A stretch of 64,000 nucleotides of DNA from Oxalobacter paraformigenes (GTDB lineage: Bacteria; Pseudomonadota; Gammaproteobacteria; Burkholderiales; Burkholderiaceae_D): the NCBI RefSeq assembly GCF_000158475.2, contig NZ_KI392030.1:143628-207627 (forward strand), in the 5' to 3' direction. Each line of letters begins with the position of its first letter. Within the stretch, counting starts at the first letter, position 1. Under the pieces are notes generated by a model. That model was given only the letters and a program-made list of their open reading frames with translations. It was not told the origin of the DNA and ran no database searches. Shown here one piece after another: positions 18,701 to 25,137 of this stretch. The translations under genes and the position numbers were made by a program.

Positions 18701-20227
18701 GGAAAGCAATCCGCCGCCATGAATGGTCTGGACGCCTCCGCTTATCACGACCGTATCCTGGGCGACACCGTTATCGTAAACATGCTGGGTGCCGCCGTCC
18801 GTTATGGTCGTATGGCTTGCCAGGCCTCCCGAGAAGATGTTCTGGGTACCGGCGACGCCGTCCGTGCCCGACACAAATTGGGTCTCTGAGGCAATCCCGC
18901 CGTCCATCACATTCTGGACGCCGCCTGAATAGAGTTGGGTGTTCGATGCCGATCCCTGATGATCGCCCGCCCCCTGTATCGTCTGGGTGCCCCCCTCGTA
19001 AACAGATGTTGTTTGGGCAACACCGCCTTGCACTACCTGCGAGCCGCCCGCGCTGATCCTGGCATGGTGCGCGTAACCCTGGGATTCTTCCGATCCGGAG
19101 ACAAGCTGCGTGCCGCCATTATTGACCGTCGTGGAAAAGGCGCTACCGTTCCCTTCGATTTCCTGAAGGCCGCCATTATTGACCGTCGTGGAAGTGGCCG
19201 TCCCGTTCTCATGAACGAGCTGTTTGCCGCTGTTGTTGATGGTCGTGTTGAAGGCGTCGCCACCACTGCTGACAGCCTGCAGGGAATTTATGCCGGCAAT
19301 GGTCGTGCCTGAAGCGACGCCTCCGCCCTTGATATGCTGGGCGCCAGCCTCCTGGAGATTGGTGCCGATGGCCAGTCCACCGCTGGATACATCCTGGACG
19401 CCTATGTGTGGAGTGTATACATAGTCGCCGACCCACCCTCCAGTTCCAGTTATTGGATCATCTACCCACTCACCCTCCCATTTGGACGTGTTACTACCAG
19501 ATACGGTGACGTTGCTGATAATCCCGCCAGCGCTCACATTCTGACGCCCGCCTGTCTCGATGAAAATAGTGCCTTTGACCGTCACCTTGCCCTCGATGTG
19601 CTGCACCCCACCGTTCTCGATTAAAACCGCATACTCAAGATCGTCAAAATTATGTATCGCCGAGGATGCCAGTGTCGTGCCGTCAGCGACAAACTGGTGG
19701 CCGTTATTCTTGATTACCGTCGCGATGGCCGAACCACCGGGTAAGACGTTCTGTCTGCCGCCCCAGTCGATCTCCGTCCATCTTGCATACGCTCCGCTCC
19801 TGATGTCCTGCTGGCCCCCGTTATAGATAGTTGTAAGATCGGCGTAAGAATATTGATTTTCTAGTATCTGAAGACCGCCCTCATAGATATGTATATCCTC
19901 GGTGTGTGCGGTTTGACCCAATAATGAACCTCCGGGTCTTCCGACCACTATCTGCTGGCCGTGCCATAGGTCTGCATTATGGTCGAAGTTCTGACCCATA
20001 CCCACATCCGGTGATACCATAGACATAGCCGCACTCCTCGCCATCGCAGGCGGCACGATATTCGGCGCCAGCACCGTCATCAGGGTGAACAGGGCGACGG
20101 TTTTTTTGAGGGCTGTTTTCAGGCGGGAACTGTCCGTTCCGGAACGGGCATAGCCTCTGGCCAGTTCCGATACCGCGCTCCATGTCTTTGTTTTTCGGTT
20201 GTAAACGGTCTTGAAGGTCCGGTTCAT
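12755..20227 (-). CDS. AIDA-type autotransporter adhesin, 2490 residues
   Basis: A type V secreted surface protein. The N-terminus MNRTFKTVYNRKTKTWSAV is an extended signal peptide region, followed by a hydrophobic core and a likely cleavage after AMA (residues 61-63). From about residue 105 to 1870 the passenger is a long array of ~19-residue strand-loop-strand repeats of AIDA type (pattern Q-x-V-x-x-G-G-x-A-x-x-T-x-I-x-x-G-G). A pertactin-like strand repeat follows near 1950 (GAGTLILNGAHAYTGGTTL), then a linker with two helices. A ~275-residue beta-barrel begins at LLWVDTWGHDG and ends in Phe. GAGGGAAAGCC precedes the ATG. It lies 82 bases after the heptosyltransferase gene, its likely modifier. 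Serine/threonine-Gly loops in the repeats are the expected glycosylation sites. Confidence 0.95.
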   Translation of the reverse strand: MNRTFKTVYNRKTKTWSAVSELARGYARSGTDSSRLKTALKKTVALFTLMTVLAPNIVPPAMARSAAMSMVSPDVGMGQNFDHNADLWHGQQIVVGRPGGSLLGQTAHTEDIHIYEGGLQILENQYSYADLTTIYNGGQQDIRSGAYARWTEIDWGGRQNVLPGGSAIATVIKNNGHQFVADGTTLASSAIHNFDDLEYAVLIENGGVQHIEGKVTVKGTIFIETGGRQNVSAGGIISNVTVSGSNTSKWEGEWVDDPITGTGGWVGDYVYTPHIGVQDVSSGGLAIGTNLQEAGAQHIKGGGVASGTTIAGINSLQAVSSGGDAFNTTINNSGKQLVHENGTATSTTVNNGGLQEIEGNGSAFSTTVNNGGTQLVSGSEESQGYAHHARISAGGSQVVQGGVAQTTSVYEGGTQTIQGAGDHQGSASNTQLYSGGVQNVMDGGIASETQFVSGTDGVAGTQNIFSGGLASHTTITDGGTQHVYDNGVAQDTVVISGGVQTIHGGGLLSGSTRIHDGGRQNVMGDLSEDGSAVIKQAEVSGVILGLRGEQHVSMGGVTSGTKVEGGTQVVSSGGRANETRLDGTSDVQAYQNVEDGGTASGTVVNEYGVLTVNNGGETINAIISSGGEQLVSDGGKASGTVVNNGGVLTVDGTNAETIGAIISSGGTQNVSWGTASETTIRQDGVQNVSGGYADNTRISRGGKQIVVNTGDATNTMISSGGEQHVSSGGSATSTTISGGGQQFVYNSGSSIDDTILANGSQHVLDGGEVSGTTISGGGQQFVSDGGKTSHATLLGGAQHVLDGGEANSTTISRGQQHISFGGEAIGTLITSGGGTSGIQRVSDGGKATSTTISGGQQVVLKGGEADHTTISAGTQWVSAGGTATGTTISSGSQLLNGSAIDTTINQDGRQTILTGGTAENTRIEGGLQQVSSGGTAIGTEINRGGSQTIGASGHASNATINSGKQTIRDGGLATSTTVAGSGNVQEVINHGIADQTHLKDGGSQVVGGQGSATNTVISLGGTQVVSNGGTAISTVFSGGTQSIQNGGVVSGAQLDNGSQNIEAGGKAISTHVGSAGTQNIAVGGSAIDTHLSGGAVQHVFAGTYVSGTVVEGGTQNVYENATVYDTAIFSAGRQFVENGAIAEGGTIYHSGTQIIYAGGTANHVVLSGGVQDINAGATASGATIHSGSQVIRATSGGHSGGSAAGTTLYGGVQDVQSGGYASGTAIRGGVQDVSSGGTAHDTTISGSGVQNVHAGAILSGSTVVQSGGMQNVLNGAHVTGANTVFSGGSQRIFAGGSASDMTVSDGQQIIDNGAQVSHVTVTGTGVQDVSGSIWDVTIANGGTQNIYQGASLGMSTYLNEGGIQKIMSGASLYSFNIHGGTQYVQDGGKAENIHISSGGQIVSRGGVTSNTTIFDGTQTVLQGGSSLLTYLELDNAVQNVYGSADRTYFRAGKQTVFSGGLASRAELSGGTQDISFGGTAISTTISAGGTQNVSHGGTAKDTTVKGDGVQNVHAGAILTGSTVVSTGGKQNVLDGARVSGIVLSGGDQQVYGEAIHTVISGGITDDPGSQTVFAGGKASQTEIVTGRQTVSQGGSADRTSLTTSHASQDVYGTATGTLVQGGSQRVAAGGLASDTTLSGGGMQDISAGGTAAGTVITDGTQHVSGTATGTTINDGTQYVEDGGTAQDTTIHNGGVQYVDGTAQDTTINRGGVQYVHAGAILSGSTVVHTGGMQHVYSGANVSNTTLSGGSQHISQGGVVSGTSVFDGVQTVGSAGAGPTGGSAVGTLLFGGEQRVESGAVAGGAIVFGGTQTIQDGGRAGDTTLWGGEQAIQTGGTASGTVLYAGTQTVSGTAHDTQLAGGIQHVVTGGMASKTTVSDRGILKAEGGTLADTTFMGGTLITGDAVFSGTTTFAGHPVIQGGSSLTNDGIFRFTQTADYTLDHAITGTGSLEKDGAGTLILNGAHAYTGGTTLSNGRLMIGDRDSASASVGDVTVKGGLLGGYGSAGDVTVESGGAIGNAQLTVGSLHIASGGTYAVSGYADGSVDRISATDAILDAGARLTMNAGAGIWKADQEYAILTWTGSRQGEFALNTDTPMAFLTPDVTYNPTNIILTFNKTAAFADVARTFNQRGTAAAIDGSGAGNALYGQILSMEAGQARDAYDNLSGEIHGSLKSALLANSFHARQAVLSRLDRDGSLHWQQSGEHAAAPEPADVSRLLWVDTWGHDGHLKADGNASRLDNHGWGFLAGIDLYDNGRDAFGLAAGYEYAKLSADGNRRSDAETDTFHVLAYARSAIGPVDLKGGAGYSLTDVDTERRVAVGSLASKNTASYHAHQLQAFIRASHTFRGHKADVSPYAGLDYLWLKTDAFGERGESGGEATVLKGRSSTEHAGFFTLGTKVRRELGMKNSAAWADISWRHTFGNIHPESTLSLPGSGRYVIRGTELDRNAALVGVGVEYAPARDMTLKLGYHGTFGEAATDHGAQLQWQMRF
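14610..19910 (-). repeat. Array of ~90 degenerate 57-base repeats encoding AIDA repeats
   Basis: The array lies inside the autotransporter gene. Units are about 57 bases (19 codons) and mostly divergent, but some segments are nearly identical. For example, the block GTCGAACCGG-[A/T]-GAGGATCGCG with its downstream GCCGGCATGAACAT occurs near 15055, 15667 and 16445. Blocks near 17890 and 18001 and near 18300 and 18420 also repeat. This is substrate for recombination and length change. The count is estimated from length divided by unit size. Confidence 0.9.
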
Positions 20228-20309
20228 GGCTTTCCCTCTTTCTTTCCCTGTTTTTTGTCTTTTCCTTTTTTCTCCGGCTTTCGCCTTTTTCTTTCGTTCG
20301 GGCTTTTTC

Positions 20310-21710
20310 CTATTGCCCTTCCTTGTTCGCTTCTTTTTTCACTTCCTTCCCCGAAAGGCCCCGGTCGTTCATCAGTCTTTTGATGTGCCCGATGACCTGT
20401 TGTCCTGTGATCAGGCGGGTGCATTCAAATTGCCGGTCTGTCCCTTTGTGTCTCGGACACCAGAAGTAGTCTTTGTGGTCGAAGTTTTCGTTGACGTCGT
20501 CCCAGCAACCGAAGCAGCCGTGGGTGTTGATGACCCGGTACGGGGTTTTGAATTCGCAGTTCGGCAGGCTGAATCCGCTTATCAGGACGACCGGTATTCC
20601 GCTTGCCCAGGCCAGCCAGGACAGGCCGCTTCCCAACCCGATGAAGAAGTCGGCGTGTTCGAGCAGTTCCACTCGCTCCTGCAAGGGACGGTTGCCTGTG
20701 TAGTCTTCCGCGCCATAGGGGATGTGGTTCCAGGTGAAGCCGCTTCCATAGGTGCTTTCCCGGTCGATGCAGAGTACCCGGTAGCCTTGTTCTTTCAGGT
20801 AGGCCACGACCTGTTTCCATCCGTATCCGTTGTTCCAGTATTTGGCCTGGGAAGAGGCTTGCGTCGCGATGCACACGTACGGTTCCATGACGCTTCTTGC
20901 CGAGCCCAGTTTCAGTCTCGGCCTCTCTTCTTCCGGATCGACGCCCAGTATGCAGCCCGCTGTCCGGTGCAGCCCCACTTGCCTGAAGTCGTAGGGCTGG
21001 TGGTTGCGGTCTCCTCCAAAGTACAGGCCTACCCGGTAGGTCGCGTAGGGGCTTTTGTTTTTGAGGTTTTCCGGGGTGTTGAAGGTGATGGCGGGGTATT
21101 GTTTTTCAAACAGTTCCTTGATTTCTTTTCCCAGTGTGCATTCCAGCCGGCAGCCGTGTTGTTCCCGGAAGCGTTCCGCGTAGTGGATCCAGCCGATCAG
21201 GTCGCCCAGTGTCCCGACCGGAAAGCTGATGAGTACGGGCCGGTCTTTGAGGTTGATGGTATGGCTGAAGCAGGGGTCTTTTTCTCCCCGCTTCCACACG
21301 TAAAGGGAAAAACGGACGAAGTATTTTTTGGTGCTGACGATCCAGCCTCCGTCGGAGTCGCAGGAAAAGAGGATGTTTCCCGAGTCGGCGTCCTGGATCT
21401 GCGCATGCCACTGGCCAGGAGGCAGGAAAAGGCGCGCCCCGTCGTTGAAGTCGTAGCGGATGTTTTCGGGGCCTTTCTGGCTCGGCAGGGCCGGCGGCGC
21501 GACCGAGTAGGCGCTGTCCTGTTTTGCGGCCTTGTCGTTTCCGGCTTTTTCTTCCGCGGCTTTTTCTTCTACCGCCTTGCCGTTTGCCGGTTTGTCTTCG
21601 GCTGCCTTGTCATGTACGGCGCTGTTTTCCGGGGGCGGGACGCCTGCCGTTTTTCCGTTTGCCTCTTCCCCGTTTTTGTTTTCCGCTTCTCCCATTCCTT
21701 TTTTTCGCAT
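20310..21710 (-). CDS. Autotransporter strand-loop-strand O-heptosyltransferase (Aah/TibC family)
   Basis: A cytoplasmic glycosyltransferase predicted to move heptose from ADP-heptose onto hydroxyl side chains of the AIDA-type passenger before export. The 466-residue protein has an unusual Ala/Lys/Glu-rich N-terminal extension (residues ~1-70). An N-terminal domain follows with LFLPPGQWHAQIQDADSG, then a GT9-like catalytic part including ISFPVGTLGDLIGWIHYAER, PYVCIATQASSQAKYWN and GLGSGLSWLAWASGIPVVLI. Cysteines 399, 402, 418 and 430 (C-x2-C-x15-C-x11-C) match the iron-binding set of TibC. Gene order, transferase then autotransporter, is that of aah-aidA and tibC-tibA. The start is uncertain: ATG 21710 or 21695, with no good ribosome site for either. 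Confidence 0.93.
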   Translation of the reverse strand: MRKKGMGEAENKNGEEANGKTAGVPPPENSAVHDKAAEDKPANGKAVEEKAAEEKAGNDKAAKQDSAYSVAPPALPSQKGPENIRYDFNDGARLFLPPGQWHAQIQDADSGNILFSCDSDGGWIVSTKKYFVRFSLYVWKRGEKDPCFSHTINLKDRPVLISFPVGTLGDLIGWIHYAERFREQHGCRLECTLGKEIKELFEKQYPAITFNTPENLKNKSPYATYRVGLYFGGDRNHQPYDFRQVGLHRTAGCILGVDPEEERPRLKLGSARSVMEPYVCIATQASSQAKYWNNGYGWKQVVAYLKEQGYRVLCIDRESTYGSGFTWNHIPYGAEDYTGNRPLQERVELLEHADFFIGLGSGLSWLAWASGIPVVLISGFSLPNCEFKTPYRVINTHGCFGCWDDVNENFDHKDYFWCPRHKGTDRQFECTRLITGQQVIGHIKRLMNDRGLSGKEVKKEANKEGQ

Positions 21711-21750
21711 GCAACTGAGGGTTTTTCTTGTTTGCTTGTTGGTGAATATG

Positions 21751-21794
21751 ATTAATGCTGATACGCGTTAATAAATCCGTTAATGCATATTAAC
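21751..21794. promoter_or_regulatory. Cluster of TTAAT motifs, candidate operator of the adhesin operon
   Basis: ATTAAT (21751-21756), GTTAAT (21767-21772) and the perfect inverted repeat GTTAAT-GCAT-ATTAAC (21779-21794) lie 40-85 bases before the heptosyltransferase start. The 11-mer ATGCATATTAA (21783-21793) recurs in reverse orientation at 21983-21993. The AT-rich block contrasts with its surroundings and suits a regulator-binding site; no clear -35/-10 pair was found. Confidence 0.4.
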
Positions 21795-22059
21795 AGACAT
21801 ATCCATTCTTTTCATTTTGACAAGAGAATAACGTAAGTCTATCAAATTTCAGGGAAAAACGGACGAAAACGGCAAACCGTCCGCGGGCAAGCGGGTGGCC
21901 ACTTCTTTCCGGCCGGGGAAGGTGAAAGAAAAAAGCGATAAAAATCATGCCTCTATGAAAAGACAAAAATACGGAATGTGTATTAATATGCATTTGCGGA
22001 CGCTGGCGGGAAACCGGCTCCTGTTTCTTTTCTGTAACGCGCCCTTGCCGCGTCGGGGA

Positions 22060-22525
22060 ATGTGGCATCTTCCCCCGCCTTTGGGCAGGGGATTCCTGCG
22101 GAGCCGGAGCACACGTGCGCTGACTCTTTAGCGGGTGCCCGCTGCTGGCGACCTGACTGCATCACTCACTTCACAGGCTGGCCGGGCGTGTCCCGCCTCC
22201 GGTGTGTTTATCGCTCCGGTTATATCGGCATTTTCCTCAAATCCACCTGTTTCACACCGGAATGTCGCCTGGGTCTTGCGGTTGTCCGCTGAAACATGGC
22301 CGCCACATGGGCAAGTGCGGCTTGTGTTCTGTGGCGGTATTGCAATCAGTATCCCGCCACGCCACGCCATGCCAGCTTGTATTCCGGTTGCCGCCTGAAC
22401 CCGTACTCTCCCTGATCGGGGTTGGATTTGTTCAGTCCTGACCTGGCTCGGACGTGTGTTCCAGGGGTTTCTTTTGTTCCCGATGCCGAACCGGACATGT
22501 TCATGACTTGCCAGTCTTCCAGCCG
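22060..22525 (-). pseudogene. IS200/IS605 family tnpB remnant (C-terminal part, frameshifted)
   Basis: Read on the minus strand, one frame gives LEDWQVMNMSGSASG, then GLNKSNPDQGEYGFRRQPEYKLAWRG. A second frame continues AWRGGILIAIPPQNTSRTCP, then HVSADNRKTQATFRC and NADITGAINT. This is the RuvC-like and zinc-ribbon end of TnpB. The frames join at a triple tandem CGCCA (22355-22369), explained by a 5-base duplication. The paired zinc-ribbon cysteines are altered (CPCGGH, CETGGF). A third shift leads to SAGIPCPKAGEDATFP over a GC hairpin (about 22068-22090), the usual element end. The N-terminal two thirds and tnpA are missing, so it is inactive. Confidence 0.88.
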
Positions 22526-23241
22526 CTTTTTCGCGCATCGTATTTGGCTTGCCGGCCGAAGGCAGGTGTTCTGGCGTATCCGGTCATCATGAGGGTTTCC
22601 GTTTTGCCGGTTTGTCCGGATTTTTAACGAAGCGCGTGTTGGAAACCCTGTTGTTGCGTTTTTTGGCGAAGCGGGACGCTTGTCGTCAGATCAGGGGCGT
22701 TTTTGGCATGACGGATTCTGTACAGGCGGATGGTTTGCTTCTGTTGAAGCCGGATGCCTTGAAAATGGCGCTTTCCCCGGAAAGGGACAGGGTTTTTGGC
22801 GGGAAAAGGGTTTCCGGAAAAATACGGTCGCGGTTTTCATGGGGGTGGCAAGTTGCCCGATACGGCGGATGTTGTCGGGTGAGTCCCGAAGGGGTAACAA
22901 GGCCGTTGTCGCTGGCCGGTCTGAAACGCGCGCTTTTCGGGCGTTTGGCGGCGGGAAGGGGGAAGGTTTCCGGGTGGATGAAGGGGATCTTGCGAAACGA
23001 TCAAGCGGATACCGGCAGATTCGCGTTATGATATGAAAGGAACGCTTCATTCGGAGAGAAAGCCGCTTTCTGTTCCGACAGGCGGGAAAACATGCCGAAC
23101 CGGTGCGGGATAACAATTTGTACTATTCCGGTTTCGACAGCCTGGAATGGGTAAAGTCCGGAGGTACCGGAGAAACATCGTAAGATCGGGTTTCCGGGGC
23201 GGGGTTCTGCAGGATCCGTTCCGGCAAGTTGTGTAAGGATA

Positions 23242-23270
23242 TTGCCGAGTTCGGCAGATTTCGATAAAAC
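23242..23270 (+). promoter_or_regulatory. Candidate promoter of the deacetylase-GTPase genes
   Basis: TTGCCG (23242-23247), a 17-base spacer and TAAAAC (23265-23270) would start transcription at about 23277, directly at the ATG (23279). No ribosome site is present between, which suggests a leaderless mRNA. Confidence 0.35.
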
Positions 23271-23278
23271 TGTTCATT

Positions 23279-24205
23279 ATGACTACTGCCATTTATTTTC
23301 ATCCGGTTTGTCAATTGCATGAAATGGGAGGGCACCATCCTGAATCGCCCGCACGCATGAAAACCATGCTGGCTGCCTTTAAAGAAAGCGGTATGGACCG
23401 CTTTCTGGAATATCGTCTTTCCCCGGAAGCGACCGAACAGGACATTCGTCGGGCACACACGCAAGATATGATCAACAAGGCGCGGGACAACATTCCAGAA
23501 CCCGGCGATTATTATCCGCTCGATGAAACGCCTCTGAATCACTACAGCTGGAAAGCGGCCTTGCGCACAAGCGGAGCGGCTGTCGCGGCGACCGATGCGG
23601 TTCTGGCTGGCGAGATTCAAAACGCGTTCTGCATTGAACGGCCTATCGGCCATCATTCGACCATTGGCGAAGCGATGGGATTTTGCGTGTTCAACAGTCT
23701 TGCCGTGGCGGCCATGCGGGCAATCAAGGTGCATAAGCTGGGTCGGGTGGCGATTGTCGATCTCGATGTCCATCACGGAAACGGAACTGAAGAGATTTTC
23801 TCGTATGATCCCAGTGTCATGATGGTCAGTTATTACCAGCAGTTTCTTTATCCGTTTTGCGGCAATGAAAGGGAACGGGCCCACATGGTCAATGTTCCTG
23901 TGCCTCCGGGAACCGGTGGGGAACGGATACGGCAGGTGGTGACCGAGCAATGGTTGCCCGCGCTTCACAGGCACAAGCCGGAGATGATTTTCATTTCCGC
24001 CGGATTCGACGCCCATCGCGATGATCCTTTGGGGGACATGAATCTGGTTGAGGAGGATTACGCCTGGATAACGAAGCAGGTGATGGGCATTGCCGGGCAA
24101 TATTCCCGGGGACGTATCGTCAGTTTTTCCGAAGGCGGCTATAACCTGAACGCATTGGCAGGCAGTGTTGTGGCACATGTGAAGGCTCTGGCGGGACTGG
24201 ACTGA
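23279..24205 (+). CDS. Histone deacetylase family protein
   Basis: A 308-residue zinc hydrolase of the arginase/deacetylase fold. Key blocks are HPESPARM near the N-terminus, ERPIGHHSTIGEAMGFC with the active-site His pair, VDLDVHHGNGTEEIF with the metal-binding Asp and His, ISAGFDAHRDDPLGDM with the second metal Asp, and FSEGGYNL. The usual RPPGHHA is RPIGHHS here. Bacterial members act on acetylated amines, polyamines or lysines; the substrate cannot be read from the sequence. The stop lies 9 bases before the next gene, so the two are probably co-transcribed. Confidence 0.92.
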   Translation: MTTAIYFHPVCQLHEMGGHHPESPARMKTMLAAFKESGMDRFLEYRLSPEATEQDIRRAHTQDMINKARDNIPEPGDYYPLDETPLNHYSWKAALRTSGAAVAATDAVLAGEIQNAFCIERPIGHHSTIGEAMGFCVFNSLAVAAMRAIKVHKLGRVAIVDLDVHHGNGTEEIFSYDPSVMMVSYYQQFLYPFCGNERERAHMVNVPVPPGTGGERIRQVVTEQWLPALHRHKPEMIFISAGFDAHRDDPLGDMNLVEEDYAWITKQVMGIAGQYSRGRIVSFSEGGYNLNALAGSVVAHVKALAGLD

Positions 24206-24214
24206 GGACAGGAC

Positions 24215-25093
24215 ATGGCAATTCAATGGTTTCCGGGGCACATGAATGCCGCCCGGAAAAAGGCGGCGGAAACGATGGAAATAACCGATCTGGTTATCGA
24301 GGTGCTGGACGCGCGGCTTCCGGGGGCCAGCAGTAATCCCATGGTTGAGGAATTGCGTCTCCACCGGCAGCGCCCCTGCCTGAAAATTCTGAACAAGAGC
24401 GATCTTGCCGATCCTCGCGTGACAGACGCATGGCTCGATTGTTTCAATGGCCGGTCCGGCGTCCATGCCGTTGCCGTGTCATGCCGGCATCCCGCCGAAG
24501 TCGCAAGAATTCCCGCGCTCTGCCAAAAACTGGTTCCTCATCGTACCGGGCCGGGAAAACCGGCCAGAATGATGATTATGGGAATTCCGAACGTCGGGAA
24601 ATCGACTTTGATGAACATGTTGCTGAAACGGCGTGTCGCTGCCGTTGGCGATGAGCCGGCAGTGACCAAAAGCCAGCAGCGTTTGTATCTGGACAGGCGT
24701 ATGGTGTTGACCGACACGCCCGGCCTGTTGTGGCCGAAGATCGTTTATCCGGACGACGGTTATATGCTGGCCGCCAGCCATGCTGTCGGGGTGAATGCGC
24801 TTGTTGAAGAAGAGGTTGCCGCTTTTTTGGGCGAAATACTGCTGAACCGGTATCCTGATCTGGTGAAGGCCCGGTATAAAATGCCTGTTGACGGTCTGGA
24901 CGGTATCGCGCTGGTGGAAGAAATTGCCAGAAAGCGCGGGTTCAAAATCAGGGGCGGCGAACTGGATGTGGAAAAGGGCGCTCATGCCCTTTTGCAGGAT
25001 TATCGTACGGGCGCGATCGGACGCGTCAGTCTTGAAACGCCCGATAGCCGTCGTGAAATGATCGGGTCTTTCGCCGAAAGCGACAAGGCGTAA
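24215..25093 (+). CDS. ylqF: Ribosome biogenesis GTPase (YlqF/RbgA family)
   Basis: A circularly permuted GTPase: the G4 motif ILNKSDLAD (residues ~57-66) precedes G1 GIPNVGKSTLM (~122-132), and G3 DTPGLLWPK follows. The opening IQWFPGHMNAARKKAAE and VLDARLPGASSNP are typical of YlqF, which in Bacillus acts in late 50S subunit assembly. At 292 residues the length is normal. The ATG at 24215 follows GGACAGGAC. Whether the beta-proteobacterial protein has the same essential role is not shown by the sequence. Confidence 0.94.
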   Translation: MAIQWFPGHMNAARKKAAETMEITDLVIEVLDARLPGASSNPMVEELRLHRQRPCLKILNKSDLADPRVTDAWLDCFNGRSGVHAVAVSCRHPAEVARIPALCQKLVPHRTGPGKPARMMIMGIPNVGKSTLMNMLLKRRVAAVGDEPAVTKSQQRLYLDRRMVLTDTPGLLWPKIVYPDDGYMLAASHAVGVNALVEEEVAAFLGEILLNRYPDLVKARYKMPVDGLDGIALVEEIARKRGFKIRGGELDVEKGAHALLQDYRTGAIGRVSLETPDSRREMIGSFAESDKA

Positions 25094-25137
25094 ATGATGC
25101 ATTTCTGTTACCGGCATAACGGCCTTTCCGATTTATA

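Larger units (their letters stand above)
21711..23278. other. Accessory intergenic stretch upstream of the heptosyltransferase
   Basis: In this 1.57 kb the part next to the transferase (21711-22000) is AT-rich and holds the TTAAT repeats listed separately. The middle holds the tnpB remnant. From 22540 to about 23230 frames of 140-160 codons are open on both strands without recognisable motifs, and I call none. A candidate promoter for the next gene ends the region. Confidence 0.6.

Noticed and set aside
14610-19910. Regular repeats resembling a CRISPR array
   Set aside because: They encode in-frame 19-residue AIDA repeats in one continuous gene; unit and spacing do not fit repeat-spacer structure and no cas gene is present.
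20211-21755. 514-codon open frame on the plus strand opposite the heptosyltransferase
   Set aside because: It mirrors a well-supported gene; the product is Phe/Val-rich without family motifs, a side effect of codon bias.
22549-23031. 160-codon plus-strand frame upstream of the deacetylase
   Set aside because: A minus-strand frame of similar length overlaps it; neither has motifs or a start signal.
23123-24466. 447-codon minus-strand frame across the deacetylase and GTPase genes
   Set aside because: It runs antisense through two clear genes and shows no motifs.
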